A stretch of DNA of 64,000 bases from Sphingomonadaceae bacterium (lineage in GTDB: Bacteria > Pseudomonadota > Alphaproteobacteria > Sphingomonadales > Sphingomonadaceae), in NCBI GenBank assembly GCA_947476735.1, contig CANJRZ010000002.1, forward strand, positions 1 to 64,000, given 5' to 3'. Below the pieces are notes generated by a model. It did not search any database. It saw nothing but the letters and a program-made list of their open reading frames with translations, and was not told the DNA's origin. How positions within the stretch are numbered: position 1 is the first letter of the stretch; every line of letters begins with the position of its first letter. The position numbers were made by a program, and so were the translations under genes. This document shows positions 54,906-64,000 of the stretch, one piece after another.

Positions 54906-55022
54906 CTCCCCATATTTCCATGATCTTTCGCCATGGGCGTTCAGGGGTGCACGCCCATGGCGCGGGCCGTTCTCACACGGACACCCGAAGGACTCGTTGT
55001 GCGGCGGCCGATCCACAGTAGT

Positions 55023-55325
55023 TCAGTCGAATAATTCGCGCAGGAAGCCCTTGCGGCGACCATGTTGGCCCCGCTCGTAGCCCTGCTTCCCGCCATGATC
55101 GCCATGGCCCCGCTCGTCGAACGCCCCGGTGCGACCGCCGCCCGATGGCCGCGCGCTGTCGTCGCCGGCGCTGCGCTCTATGATCTTGTCGAGTTCGCCG
55201 CGATCGAGCCAGACCCCACGACATTGCGGGCAATAGTCGATCTCAATGCCCTGGCGCTCGCTCATGACGAGATCGACCTTACAAGTCGGGCACAACAGAC
55301 CTTGTGAAGTTCGGTTCTCTACCAT
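55023..55325 (-). CDS. zf-TFIIB-domain protein
   Basis: MVENRTSQGLLCPTCKVDLVMSERQGIEIDYCPQCRGVWLDRGELDKIIERS. Confidence 0.85.
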   Translation of the reverse strand: MVENRTSQGLLCPTCKVDLVMSERQGIEIDYCPQCRGVWLDRGELDKIIERSAGDDSARPSGGGRTGAFDERGHGDHGGKQGYERGQHGRRKGFLRELFD

Positions 55326-55400
55326 GGTGACACACTTTCTTTTGGATTGGATGAGCAAATGACTATCGCGCTCATGCCGTCCGCGTTCGATGCAGCTACG

Positions 55401-55898
55401 TCAGTCATTGGCGGCATCCCTGGGGGGTGGCTTGATTGGTCGGCGACGTTGCCGCGTGGTCTGTCCTGGCAGCCGAGATTGGCGGCGCAGGAACGCGAGA
55501 AAGGCGGCATCGTGATGCCGCATGTTGCGGCGCAGCCCTTTGCGCATCAATCGGCCGATCAGGACGCCGACGATCCCCCTGCAGTCGATCGAATGATGAA
55601 TGCGGACGCCGTTCGCGATGGGCTCGATCTCGTAGCGCTCGTCGAGCGTCAGGAAGCCCCGAACGCCCATCTGCCATCCGATCAGCTCGGATTTGACGAG
55701 CCTGTTGACGACCATCTGGGTCGTCAGCTTGCGATCGCCACCGAACAGGAGCCATGTCACGTCTATTTCGGCACCCGGCTCTGCCGCGCCGGCGATGCGA
55801 TACATTGGATGCCAGCGCGCAAAGCCCTTGAGATCGGAAAGCAGGGACCAGACCCGGAGCGCCGACATGGTGAATTCGATCGTTGTTTCTTCTTTCAT
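55401..55898 (-). CDS. SRPBCC-like protein
   Basis: Within ORF 55401..56051; MKEETTIEFTMSALRVWSLLSDLKGFARWHPMYRIAGAAEPGAEIDVTWLLFGGDRKLTTQMVVNRLVKSELIGWQ. Confidence 0.65.
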   Translation of the reverse strand: MKEETTIEFTMSALRVWSLLSDLKGFARWHPMYRIAGAAEPGAEIDVTWLLFGGDRKLTTQMVVNRLVKSELIGWQMGVRGFLTLDERYEIEPIANGVRIHHSIDCRGIVGVLIGRLMRKGLRRNMRHHDAAFLAFLRRQSRLPGQTTRQRRRPIKPPPRDAAND

Positions 55899-56047
55899 GG
55901 CTGCCTGTCCTGTCCGACCATGCCGCGGGCAAACCGGAGGCCGCGCACAGGCGGCCTCCCTCCCGCTTTGCCGGGCAATAGATGAGCGATGGCGGAGCGG
56001 CGGGGGGGCTTGCTTGGTGCAAGCCTCCCCGCGTGCCGGGCACGTGA

Positions 56048-56392
56048 TCATCGGCTCTGGCTTTCCAGCATCTGACCGGCCTTACCGCCAAGCACCTCCA
56101 CAGCCTCCAGGGTCATCAGTCCGATGCCTGGAATTTCGGAGAGGCCGTCGACAAAGGCGCGCAGATTCGAGTCGAGATCGACAATCTCGATCACGACCGC
56201 CCGATCGCTCTCAAGGACATGGCGTCGATGCACATGGGCTGATCGGCCGAACCCCACCATTGCCTCCAGGATGGTGGCACCCGCCATCTTCATGTCGCGG
56301 GCGCGAGAGGCGACAACCTCGAATACCTTGCGGTCACCGAAATACGCTGCCTCATCAGTGTAGATGCGCAGCAATTTTGCTTGTTCGCTCAT
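56048..56392 (-). CDS. DUF190 family protein
   Basis: MSEQAKLLRIYTDEAAYFGDRKVFEVVASRARDMKMAGATILEAMVGFGRSAHVHRRHVLE. Confidence 0.85.
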   Translation of the reverse strand: MSEQAKLLRIYTDEAAYFGDRKVFEVVASRARDMKMAGATILEAMVGFGRSAHVHRRHVLESDRAVVIEIVDLDSNLRAFVDGLSEIPGIGLMTLEAVEVLGGKAGQMLESQSR

Positions 56393-56406
56393 GTTTATAT
56401 CCTCTC

Positions 56407-59400
56407 TCAAACTGCTGCCGGGGGTGCGTCAGCGATTTCCCCGCCCTGCTGATGGTCAGAGCGGCGCCCGAAGCGCTCTCCGAGCCCGAGCACGACCTTG
56501 CTGATTGCAGGGAGCACAAGCAGGGTGAGAATTGTCGCCGCGATGAGGCCACCGATCACTACTGTCGCGAGAGGCTTCTGAACCTCAGCGCCTGTGCCAT
56601 GCGCCAAGGCCATGGGTATGAAGCCGATTGCCGGAACGAACCCGGTCATGACGACGGCACGCATCTTTTCGCGGCAACCGTCGATGATTGCTTCGCTCAA
56701 CTCGACACCGGCCTCGAGTCGCTCACGGATCGCCGTCATGACGACGAGCCCGTTCAGCACGGCCACGCCAGCAAGGCAGATGAACCCGACCGCCGCCGAT
56801 ACCGAGAAGGAGATCCCGGTCAGCCATAGCGTGTAGACGCCGCCTGCAAGACCCAGCGGCACCGCCAGGAACACAGCCGATGCGCGCGCGAGTCCGCCAA
56901 GCGCCATGTAGAGCAGTCCGAAGATCGCCAGGAAGCAGAGCGGTACGACGATCGACAGTCTGTCGGACGCCGCCTGCAGGTTCTGAAACTGCCCACCCCA
57001 TTCGAGGTATGACCCGGTCGGCAAGGCAACCGCATCTACTTTTTTCTGCGCCTCCGCGACGAAGGATCCGATGTCTCGGCCACGCACGTTGGTCTGGATC
57101 ACTACCCGACGTTTGCCATTCTCACGGCTGATCTGATTCAGTCCCTCGCTGAACCGGAACTGCGCGACCTGCGACAGAGGGACGGAGCCGCGAACCGCAT
57201 CACCGTCTTGCGGGAGCAAGATCGGAAGCGCGGCCAGGGCGTCGAGACTGACGCGTGTCGATTCCGGCACCCGGACCGTTACTTCGAAGCGCCGATCGCC
57301 TTCGAACAACAGCCCGGCGTCGCGGCCACCCATGGCAGCCGCCACCGTGTCCGCCACCTCCTCGAGCGTGAGGCCATAGCGTGCGATGGCGCCGCGATCG
57401 AACTTCACGTCCAACGTCGGCGATCCGCTAGTCTGCTCGGCCTTGACGTCCGCGGCACCGGGTACCGACTGCAGTGCCCGGACAATCTGCTGAGCGGCAG
57501 CACCCATCTTGTCGAGATCATCGCCATACATCTTGATCGCCACATCACCGCGTACGCCCGCGATCAACTCGTTGAATCGGAGCTGGATGGGCTGGCTGAC
57601 CTCAAAGGCATTGCCAATCTTAGCGCCGGACTTTTCTTCGATCCGCTTGAGGACGTCGGCCTTGGTCTTTACGCCTTCGGGCCACTCCTCCTGCGGCTTG
57701 AGGATGACGAAGCCGTCCGAAACGTTCGGTGGCATCGGGTCGGTCGCCACTTCGGCCGTGCCCGTCTTGGAAAACATCAATTCGACTTCGGGTAGGCTGA
57801 TGACCGCACGCTCCACATCGCGCTGCATCTTGAGCGACTGTTCAAGCGAGACCGAGGGAACCCTTGTCGAAGCAAGTGCTACGTTTTTCTCATCCAGCTG
57901 CGGAATGAATTCCTGGCCGAGCAGGCCGAACACGAGTGCCGAAGCCGCGAAAAAAGCAAAGCCCGCCCCAATGAACGGCCAAGGCTTTGCCACTGCCTTT
58001 TCGAGCAGCGGCAGATAGCGGGCTTTGGTTTTCGCGATGATCCAGACCTCTTTTTCAGAGACCCGGCCCCGGATCAGGAGCGCGACCATTGCCGGCACGA
58101 AGGTCAAAGCCAGTATGAAGGCCGCGACGAGAGCGAGCATAATCGTGATCGCCATCGGCGAGAAGGTTTTGCCCTCGACGCCGGTGAACATCAGCAATGG
58201 TGCAAAGGCGAGCAAAATGATCCCCTGACCGAACACCGTCGGCTTGATCATCTCCTGGCTTGCGCGCATCGTCTCTTCAAGCCGCTCACGCAGCGACAGA
58301 AGCCGGCCCTCATGCTCCTGGCGATGCGCCAGGCGTGACAGGCAATTCTCGATGATGATCACCGCACCATCGACGATGAGTCCGAAATCCAGCGCTCCAA
58401 GGCTCATCAAATTGCCGGGCACGCGGAAGGCATTCATGCCGATCGCCATCATGAGGAACGAGAACGGGATAATCAGGACTGCGATGATGGCGGCGCGGGC
58501 ATTGCCGAGCAGCAGAAAGAGCGCAGCCGCGACGAGGACAGCGCCTTCAATCAGGTTCTTCTGCACGGTGCCGACGGTTGCGTTGACGAGTTTCGAGCGG
58601 TCTAGGACTGTCGTAACCTTGATGCCAGCTGGCAGTGATTTACCGATGCCATCCAACTTTTCACCTACATTGCGTGCGACGACGCGGCTGTTTTCGCCGA
58701 TCAGCATCAGCGCGGTGCCGATCACGGCCTCATGGCCATTTTGACTTGCGGCGCCGGTGCGAAGCTCGCCACCAATTTTGACATTGGCGATGTCTTTGAC
58801 CGAGATCGGCAATCCACCCCGGGTCGCCACGATAGCATCCGCTATTTCATCGATGTCCCGGATACGAGCATCCGCGCGGACGAGGTAAGCCTCGCCGCCC
58901 TTGTTGAAGTAATTGGCGCCAACGGCGAGATTCGCCGCTTCAAGTGCTTTGGCGAGTTCCGAGTAGGAGATGCCGTAGGATGAGAGCTTAACCGGATCTG
59001 GCTCGACGACATATTGCTTTGCGTAACCCCCGATCGAGTCGATGCCGGCTACGCCCTGGACGGTCCGAAGCTGTGGACGGATGATCCAATCCTGCACCGT
59101 TCGCAGATATGCGGCGCGTCCCACTTCGTCCGTCAGGCGGGCACCCTCTGGAGTGAGGAAGCTGCCGTCCGATTGCCAGCCAGGCTGACCGTTACGGATG
59201 GTCGCGCCCTTGCCCCCGGGATTGGCGAAGTCGACCGAATACATCAGCACTTCGCCAAGGCCCGTGGTGACCGGACCGATCTGCGGCTGCACACCGGCCG
59301 GCAAGCTGTCGCGCGCCTGGGTGAGACGTTCGCTCACCTGCTGGCGGGCAAAGTAGAGGTCGGTCTTGTCGGTGAAAATCGCCGAGACCTGGCTGAATCC

Positions 59401-59664
59401 GTTGCGCGAGAGCGAGCGTGTGGTTTCAAGGCCGGGAATGCCCGCGAGGGCGGTTTCGATCGGGAAGGTTACGCGCTTTTCGATTTCGATCGGTGATAGC
59501 CCGCGCTCGATGGTGTTGATCTGGACCTGATTGTTAGTGATGTCGGGCACCGCGTCGATCGGCAGCTTGGAGAGTTGCCACCCACCGAAACCAGCGACGA
59601 CGAGGAAGAGAAGGAGTACCGCCCAGCGTGCGCGGACGGAGAGCGCCATAAGATTTGCGATCAT
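56407..59664 (-). CDS. czcA: CzcA/CusA-family heavy-metal RND efflux pump
   Basis: 1085 aa; MIANLMALSVRARWAVLLLFLVVAGFGGWQLSKLPIDAVPDITNNQVQINT...LDFGLIVDGAVIIIENCLSRLAHRQ. Confidence 0.95.
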   Translation of the reverse strand: MIANLMALSVRARWAVLLLFLVVAGFGGWQLSKLPIDAVPDITNNQVQINTIERGLSPIEIEKRVTFPIETALAGIPGLETTRSLSRNGFSQVSAIFTDKTDLYFARQQVSERLTQARDSLPAGVQPQIGPVTTGLGEVLMYSVDFANPGGKGATIRNGQPGWQSDGSFLTPEGARLTDEVGRAAYLRTVQDWIIRPQLRTVQGVAGIDSIGGYAKQYVVEPDPVKLSSYGISYSELAKALEAANLAVGANYFNKGGEAYLVRADARIRDIDEIADAIVATRGGLPISVKDIANVKIGGELRTGAASQNGHEAVIGTALMLIGENSRVVARNVGEKLDGIGKSLPAGIKVTTVLDRSKLVNATVGTVQKNLIEGAVLVAAALFLLLGNARAAIIAVLIIPFSFLMMAIGMNAFRVPGNLMSLGALDFGLIVDGAVIIIENCLSRLAHRQEHEGRLLSLRERLEETMRASQEMIKPTVFGQGIILLAFAPLLMFTGVEGKTFSPMAITIMLALVAAFILALTFVPAMVALLIRGRVSEKEVWIIAKTKARYLPLLEKAVAKPWPFIGAGFAFFAASALVFGLLGQEFIPQLDEKNVALASTRVPSVSLEQSLKMQRDVERAVISLPEVELMFSKTGTAEVATDPMPPNVSDGFVILKPQEEWPEGVKTKADVLKRIEEKSGAKIGNAFEVSQPIQLRFNELIAGVRGDVAIKMYGDDLDKMGAAAQQIVRALQSVPGAADVKAEQTSGSPTLDVKFDRGAIARYGLTLEEVADTVAAAMGGRDAGLLFEGDRRFEVTVRVPESTRVSLDALAALPILLPQDGDAVRGSVPLSQVAQFRFSEGLNQISRENGKRRVVIQTNVRGRDIGSFVAEAQKKVDAVALPTGSYLEWGGQFQNLQAASDRLSIVVPLCFLAIFGLLYMALGGLARASAVFLAVPLGLAGGVYTLWLTGISFSVSAAVGFICLAGVAVLNGLVVMTAIRERLEAGVELSEAIIDGCREKMRAVVMTGFVPAIGFIPMALAHGTGAEVQKPLATVVIGGLIAATILTLLVLPAISKVVLGLGERFGRRSDHQQGGEIADAPPAAV

Positions 59665-60083
59665 GGGTTCATTCCCCGGATCGTGCCAGCTACGTCAGCG
59701 GTTGGTGCGTAGGACACGGTGAGGTGGGAGACAGCGGCAGCGTCCGCGATCGGCAACCGCACGGCGTATGAACCTGTGCGTGAGCCTCGAGGGGCGATCC
59801 TGCTCCAACGGGTGTCGGCGATCACCTCGGGTCGACCGTCTGAAAAGCGGGCAACTACATGAAGATGCCCGTCGAGCATGCCACGTGCTAATGCGGGCCG
59901 CCGGACCAGTCCGCGAACCAGAACAGTGTCGCCGTCGTCCTCGGCATGGATGCTCCAGATCTTGAGCGATTTGCCCGAACTCGCTTCGGGCGTGATGGCG
60001 AGCGCTGGATTGTTCGCGCAGGCTGACGTCAGAAGGCCGGCGGCGCCTCCCGCAGCGATCTGCAGGGCTATGGCGCGCCTCAT
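59661..60083 (-). CDS. Uncharacterised lipoprotein between czcB and czcA
   Basis: LLTSACANNP lipobox; overlaps czcA start and czcB stop by 4 nt each. Confidence 0.65.
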   Translation of the reverse strand: MRRAIALQIAAGGAAGLLTSACANNPALAITPEASSGKSLKIWSIHAEDDGDTVLVRGLVRRPALARGMLDGHLHVVARFSDGRPEVIADTRWSRIAPRGSRTGSYAVRLPIADAAAVSHLTVSYAPTADVAGTIRGMNP

Positions 60084-61249
60084 TCCTCTTCCCCCGCACC
60101 CTTGCCGAGTTCGGCTTTGAGCAAGAAAGCGTTGCGAGTAGCGATCGCTCGACCGGCTTCGAGGCCAGACGCGATTTCGATACGCCCGGCACTTCGCTGG
60201 CCCGTCGTTATCGGCGTCGCCCTGAATCCGTTAGCGGTCCGCACGAAAACGACATCGCGGCCGTTGACCGATTGCACGGCTTCCTCTGGGACGACGATTG
60301 CGTTGGTCGTGGCGCTTCGGCTGGGCATCATGCGCACCCGCACGGCGAGACCAGGCTGAAGTACACCGCCCGCTACGTCGAGCACAGCCGTCGCAGCGCG
60401 CGTTTCTCCGCTGAGCGTCGGCGTAACCGCCCGCACCCGCGCCTCGACGGTGCGACCGTCTGGGAGCTCCACGAGGGCCTTGTCACCCGCCGCAAGTCGC
60501 GATGCATCGGCGGCCCCGACTGCTGCATCGATCTGGATCTGACGTGGATCGGCGACGCGAAAAAGCTCGGTCTCCGGCTGAACAAAAGCGCCGAGACTGA
60601 CCTTCATCGACGTCACGCGACCTGAGATCGGACTGGCAAGCACCACGCCGCGTCCATCCGATGTTATGTTAGCGGCGCCTGCCGCCACGCGCGCGCGCTG
60701 TGCCTCGGCAGCAGCCGAAGCCGCCTCAGCTTGCGCCTGTTCCAAATCCACCCTCGCCGAGACCTTCTGGTCATAGAGGTAGCGTTCGCGCGCGAGAGAT
60801 TTTTGCGCCAGCACCGCTTTGGCGCCGGCCGCAGTCCGGTCCGCAGCGATCTGCGCTGCGTCCCGGCTTTCGACCACGGCGAGCGCCTCACCGGCACGAA
60901 CGGGATCACCGAGACGTTTCAGGATGCGCGTCACCGCACCACCGGCGCGGGCAGTTACTATCGCTTCGCCCGTCGGTGAGGGGCTAACGATCGCCTGGCT
61001 CACAATCTCCGCACCAAGGCCACCGGCGGTGATGGTTTCTGTCACTACGCCGGCGTCCTTGATCGCGGCGGGTGTCATGACCAGCGTGTCAGCAGAGGCG
61101 GCATTCTTTGCTTCTTCGGGCTTGGTTGATGTCTCCGTGGCGGTGGGCGGTGTGTCCGCCGTGCATCGTGCCACGCCAAAGCCACCGAGGGCCGCAACCA
61201 GCACTGCGGCGGCAACACCGCCGTAAAGGCGCTTGTCCTGTTGAATCAT
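60080..61249 (-). CDS. czcB: RND periplasmic adaptor (CzcB-like)
   Basis: Within ORF 60080..61282; AGGAVTRILKRLGDPVRAGEALAVVESRDAAQIAADRTAAGAKAVLAQKSLARERYLYDQKVSARVDLEQAQAEAASA. Confidence 0.9.
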   Translation of the reverse strand: MIQQDKRLYGGVAAAVLVAALGGFGVARCTADTPPTATETSTKPEEAKNAASADTLVMTPAAIKDAGVVTETITAGGLGAEIVSQAIVSPSPTGEAIVTARAGGAVTRILKRLGDPVRAGEALAVVESRDAAQIAADRTAAGAKAVLAQKSLARERYLYDQKVSARVDLEQAQAEAASAAAEAQRARVAAGAANITSDGRGVVLASPISGRVTSMKVSLGAFVQPETELFRVADPRQIQIDAAVGAADASRLAAGDKALVELPDGRTVEARVRAVTPTLSGETRAATAVLDVAGGVLQPGLAVRVRMMPSRSATTNAIVVPEEAVQSVNGRDVVFVRTANGFRATPITTGQRSAGRIEIASGLEAGRAIATRNAFLLKAELGKGAGEEE

Positions 61250-61371
61250 AGGAACTCTCCGGAATGGGGTAGACCAGGGCATCGGAGCCCCTTGGTCGGA
61301 ATCGGGGCAGCGGCCCTCGTGAATGGAAGAAATGTGCGTGCGCGCAGCGCAGCTGACAGAAGCGCCATGAT

Positions 61372-62637
61372 CTATCGCCCTCCCAGTTCAGGAGCTGGTG
61401 CGGTCAAACGTTCAAGCCTCGCTTCGGCATCATGATAAGCAGCGAGCGCATCGGTGTACGCTGCGCGCGTCTCAGCCAAAGTCCGCTCCGCCTCCAGAAG
61501 ATCAAGTTGGCTGAACTTACCCTGCGCGTAGCCGACACGTGCGATACGAGCAGCTTCGGATGCCGCGGCAAGACCGGGGCCGCCGGCCGATCGGGCGGTG
61601 GCACCAGCATTGGCCAACTCCGCCTGCGCGCTCGCAATCGCTTGCTGGGCCTCGATGATAGCGACGCGCCGGTTTGCATCAGCCCGGGTCTGCTCGGCGC
61701 GGGCCTGACTTACGGCCGCTGTGCCGTTATTGAAAAGTGGGAACGGGATAGCAATTCCCACCACTGCGGCGGTGTCGTTGGTCTGCGACAGTCGGCGAGC
61801 GCCCGCGCTGATCGTGATATCGGGAATGCGCTGGGATCTGGCGAGACGGACCTGTGCATTCGCGGTGTTGAGGTCCGCCTGCGCGGCGGCCAAAGCCAAA
61901 GTTCCGCTTGGTTCAACTGGCATCGTAGGCCCGTAGCCACCCACGCGGTCGAACCATCCAAGGTCAAGCGATCCGTCGATCGGCTGAGCCATGAGCCGTT
62001 CGAGGTTACCCCTTGCAACAGCAGCCTCTCTTATCGCACGCTCGAGACCGACCTCGGCGTTGACCCTTAGAACGTCGGCTCGCTGCTGATCGATTGGCGC
62101 ACCAGCGCCCGCCGTCACGCGTATGCGGGCTGCCCTGAAAGCATTTCCCGCAATCTCCGCTTGTTGCCGCGCGACCTCGACCCTGCGTTCTGCCGCGGCG
62201 GCCGCGATGTACGTCTGCGAAATACGAAGATTGAGATCGGCGAGAGCGATCGCAGCATCGATTTGCGCACGCGCGCTCCGAGAGTCGGCGACGGCAATGC
62301 GTGCGGATCGCTTTCCGCCAAGTTCAATGGGTAAGGCAAGCGTAGCGGTTGTCTCCGCGCTGCGCGTGCCACGATAAAGACCGGATCCTGCGATATTCTC
62401 TGTCTGTACCTGGATCTCGGGATTGGGACGGAGACCGGCAATCGTCTGGCCGGCAGCTGCGGAGCGAACCCCTGCGGCGGCCGACTCTATGCTTGGAGAG
62501 CTCCCCCCGGCGATTGTACGTGCGCGTTCAAGCGTGAAGATGGATTGACTGGCAGATGGTGGCGATGGCGCCGTCTGCGCCTGCGCGATCGACGCGCAGG
62601 ACGTGACGGCCAGTAAGGCCGCAATGACACGGTGCAT
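61372..62637 (-). CDS. czcC: TolC-family outer-membrane efflux protein (CzcC-like)
   Basis: Signal peptide; repeated TolC-type helices (LRPNPEIQVQTENIAGSGLYRG...QARAEQTRADANRRVAIIEAQQAIASAQAEL). Confidence 0.9.
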   Translation of the reverse strand: MHRVIAALLAVTSCASIAQAQTAPSPPSASQSIFTLERARTIAGGSSPSIESAAAGVRSAAAGQTIAGLRPNPEIQVQTENIAGSGLYRGTRSAETTATLALPIELGGKRSARIAVADSRSARAQIDAAIALADLNLRISQTYIAAAAAERRVEVARQQAEIAGNAFRAARIRVTAGAGAPIDQQRADVLRVNAEVGLERAIREAAVARGNLERLMAQPIDGSLDLGWFDRVGGYGPTMPVEPSGTLALAAAQADLNTANAQVRLARSQRIPDITISAGARRLSQTNDTAAVVGIAIPFPLFNNGTAAVSQARAEQTRADANRRVAIIEAQQAIASAQAELANAGATARSAGGPGLAAASEAARIARVGYAQGKFSQLDLLEAERTLAETRAAYTDALAAYHDAEARLERLTAPAPELGGR

Positions 62638-62701
62638 AAACGATGGACTCCTGACGAACCTGGAAACCCCATCGGCATTGCCGACAGGTGTTAGGGATTC
62701 G

Positions 62702-63040
62702 TCAGGCTATCGGAGGGCGCAATCCTGGGTCGGACGGTGCTCGCGCCAGCCGGCTGTGATCGAACGGGCGAGGCAACACAGGTGCGATGCTGGTCTGATC
62801 GACAGAGGTCAGCTTGATGGGAACACCTATATGATGCCCATGGCATCCGCCGTGGTGATGCGGGTAGCCTTTCTCGGCATCGGCGGGCACTTGATCGCCA
62901 TCCCCATCGACATGGGATGTGGCCGCGTCCGCCGCCGAGACTTCGATGCACGTCACGCCCTCGGCTGCATGCGCAACCGAGCCCAGCCCCAGCGAAAGGG
63001 CTACCGCGAGATACATCAAAAAGGCGGCGAAACGGGACAT
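62702..63040 (-). CDS. His-rich secreted protein, CzcI-like
   Basis: Signal peptide then KGYPHHHGGCHGHHIGVPIKLTSVD; directly upstream of czcCBA. Confidence 0.6.
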   Translation of the reverse strand: MSRFAAFLMYLAVALSLGLGSVAHAAEGVTCIEVSAADAATSHVDGDGDQVPADAEKGYPHHHGGCHGHHIGVPIKLTSVDQTSIAPVLPRPFDHSRLARAPSDPGLRPPIA

Positions 63041-63178
63041 GCGATAAACCCTGTATCAGCTACGTGCCGGTTTGTAACTTCAAATGCGAGGTCTCATGAA
63101 ACTTCGCAGGCACGGCTGCAATTACTTGAATTATTTCCATCATGTTGCTCCCAGGCAAGATGACGTGAAGGCGAGGGC

Positions 63179-63853
63179 TCACCTTTGTCGCCCTACAAGT
63201 GGCAAAACGGTCAGTCCTCGGCGCACTGGCTCAAGCAGTTCCTTGCGCGCCTGACTGACGATCTGCAGACCGCCCCAAACGCCCAGGCCCGCCATGATCA
63301 GGGCAACCGCGAGATCCGGCCAGGCGGTGCCTGTACCGACCACGCCCGCTGCCGCGAGCAGGACGGCAAGATTGCCGATCGCATCGTTGCGTGAACAGAT
63401 CCAGACCGAGCGCATGTTCGCGTCGCCGCTCCGGTACCGATAGAGCATGAGTGCGACGCTGCCGTTGGCTATGAGCGCAATCACCCCGACGATCCCCATT
63501 GTCTCAGCTTGCGGCACGCCCCGGCCCAGCGCCGCAAGCACGGTCGTGATGAGAACATAGAGGCCGAAGGCGAGGATCGTCCCGCCCTTGAGCAAAGCGG
63601 CACGCGACCGCCAGCCTAGCGCCATGCCGGCGACCCCGAGGCTGATCGCATAGTTAGCGGAATCGCCGAGAAAATCCAGCGCGTCCGCCTGCAGCGAGCG
63701 CGATCCCGAGGCGATACCCGCGACGATCTCGCCCGCGAACATCGCCAGATTGATCGCAAGCGCGATCCACAACATGCGGCGCCAACGCGGATCGGGGGTC
63801 GGCGGCGCGTCCGACTGGCAGCTGTTACAGACCATGACCATGTACTCGCGCAA
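63179..63853 (-). CDS. Cation diffusion facilitator family transporter
   Basis: CNSCQSDAPPTPDPRWRRMLWIALAINLAMFAGEIVAGIASGSRSLQADALDFLGDSANYAISLGVAGMAL. Confidence 0.88.
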   Translation of the reverse strand: MREYMVMVCNSCQSDAPPTPDPRWRRMLWIALAINLAMFAGEIVAGIASGSRSLQADALDFLGDSANYAISLGVAGMALGWRSRAALLKGGTILAFGLYVLITTVLAALGRGVPQAETMGIVGVIALIANGSVALMLYRYRSGDANMRSVWICSRNDAIGNLAVLLAAAGVVGTGTAWPDLAVALIMAGLGVWGGLQIVSQARKELLEPVRRGLTVLPLVGRQR

Positions 63854-63873
63854 ACATCATGAGACCCCTATGC

Positions 63874-63897
63874 ACCCTCTAGTAACTAGAGGGTCAA
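63874..63897 (-). promoter_or_regulatory. MerR-type operator/promoter upstream of CDF transporter gene
   Basis: ACCCTCTAG-taa-CTAGAGGGT; on the minus strand TTGACC-(19 nt)-CATAGG, a long MerR-type spacer containing the dyad. Confidence 0.75.
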
Positions 63898-63927
63898 GGC
63901 GAATATTGCGCGTCGGCGACAACCGCA

Positions 63928-64000
63928 TCAGCCGGCTGCCACGGCGGATCGGCGCCGGTTGAGGAGGAATCCCGCGACCACCGCGACGAGCATGAGCAAC
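63928..64000 (-). CDS. C-terminal fragment of a membrane protein (edge-truncated)
   Basis: Reverse-strand translation LLMLVAVVAGFLLNRRRSAVAAG* ending at 63928. Confidence 0.3.
   Translation of the reverse strand, partial: LLMLVAVVAGFLLNRRRSAVAAG

Noticed and set aside
1-64000. CRISPR arrays, tRNA or rRNA genes
   Set aside because: No regularly spaced direct repeats, tRNA cloverleaf or rRNA signature was seen on reading; a tool-based scan would be needed to exclude them fully.

Overview
This 64-kb, high-GC window reads as part of a large conjugative plasmid or integrative element, most likely from an alphaproteobacterium of sphingomonad type (inferred from gene content and protein style, not from a search). 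Four modules are visible. (1) ~1-24 kb: a mostly + strand island of establishment/leading-region-type genes: edge-truncated ParA, SSB-like protein, Toprim/CHC2 primase-like protein, 1402-aa methylase + strawberry-notch helicase, 693-aa ParB-like protein, ArdC, PAPS-reductase-like PP-loop protein, DUF2493, DUF6884, DUF3768, second SSB and many small unknowns, with a FitAB-like toxin-antitoxin pair, a HEPN-like protein, a thermonuclease and a PD-(D/E)XK-like protein. (2) ~24.3-31.9 kb: a second parAB locus flanked by striking palindromes, MobC-like and MOBP-like relaxase genes, an AbiEi/AbiEii-like pair and an LPD7 protein. (3) ~31.9-48.1 kb: a complete P-type VirB1-B11/VirD4 conjugation system preceded on the same strand by a quorum-sensing block (two tandem LuxR, LuxI, PhyH-type dioxygenase). 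(4) ~48.4-64 kb: a heavy-metal island (HAD, P1B-4 ATPase, two CDF transporters, ZIP, MgtC, DUF190, CzcABC-type RND, CzcI-like protein) with a MerR-type operator. The most unusual signals are non-coding: a purine-rich box repeated before at least seven genes of the island, followed in four cases by hairpins of different sequence but preserved pairing; a second repeated structured element before DUF2493 and ssb; a perfect 34-bp palindrome; and a shared 18-bp palindrome bracketing the par locus. No rRNA, tRNA or CRISPR array was recognised. All family calls come from reading translations by eye; no searches were run.
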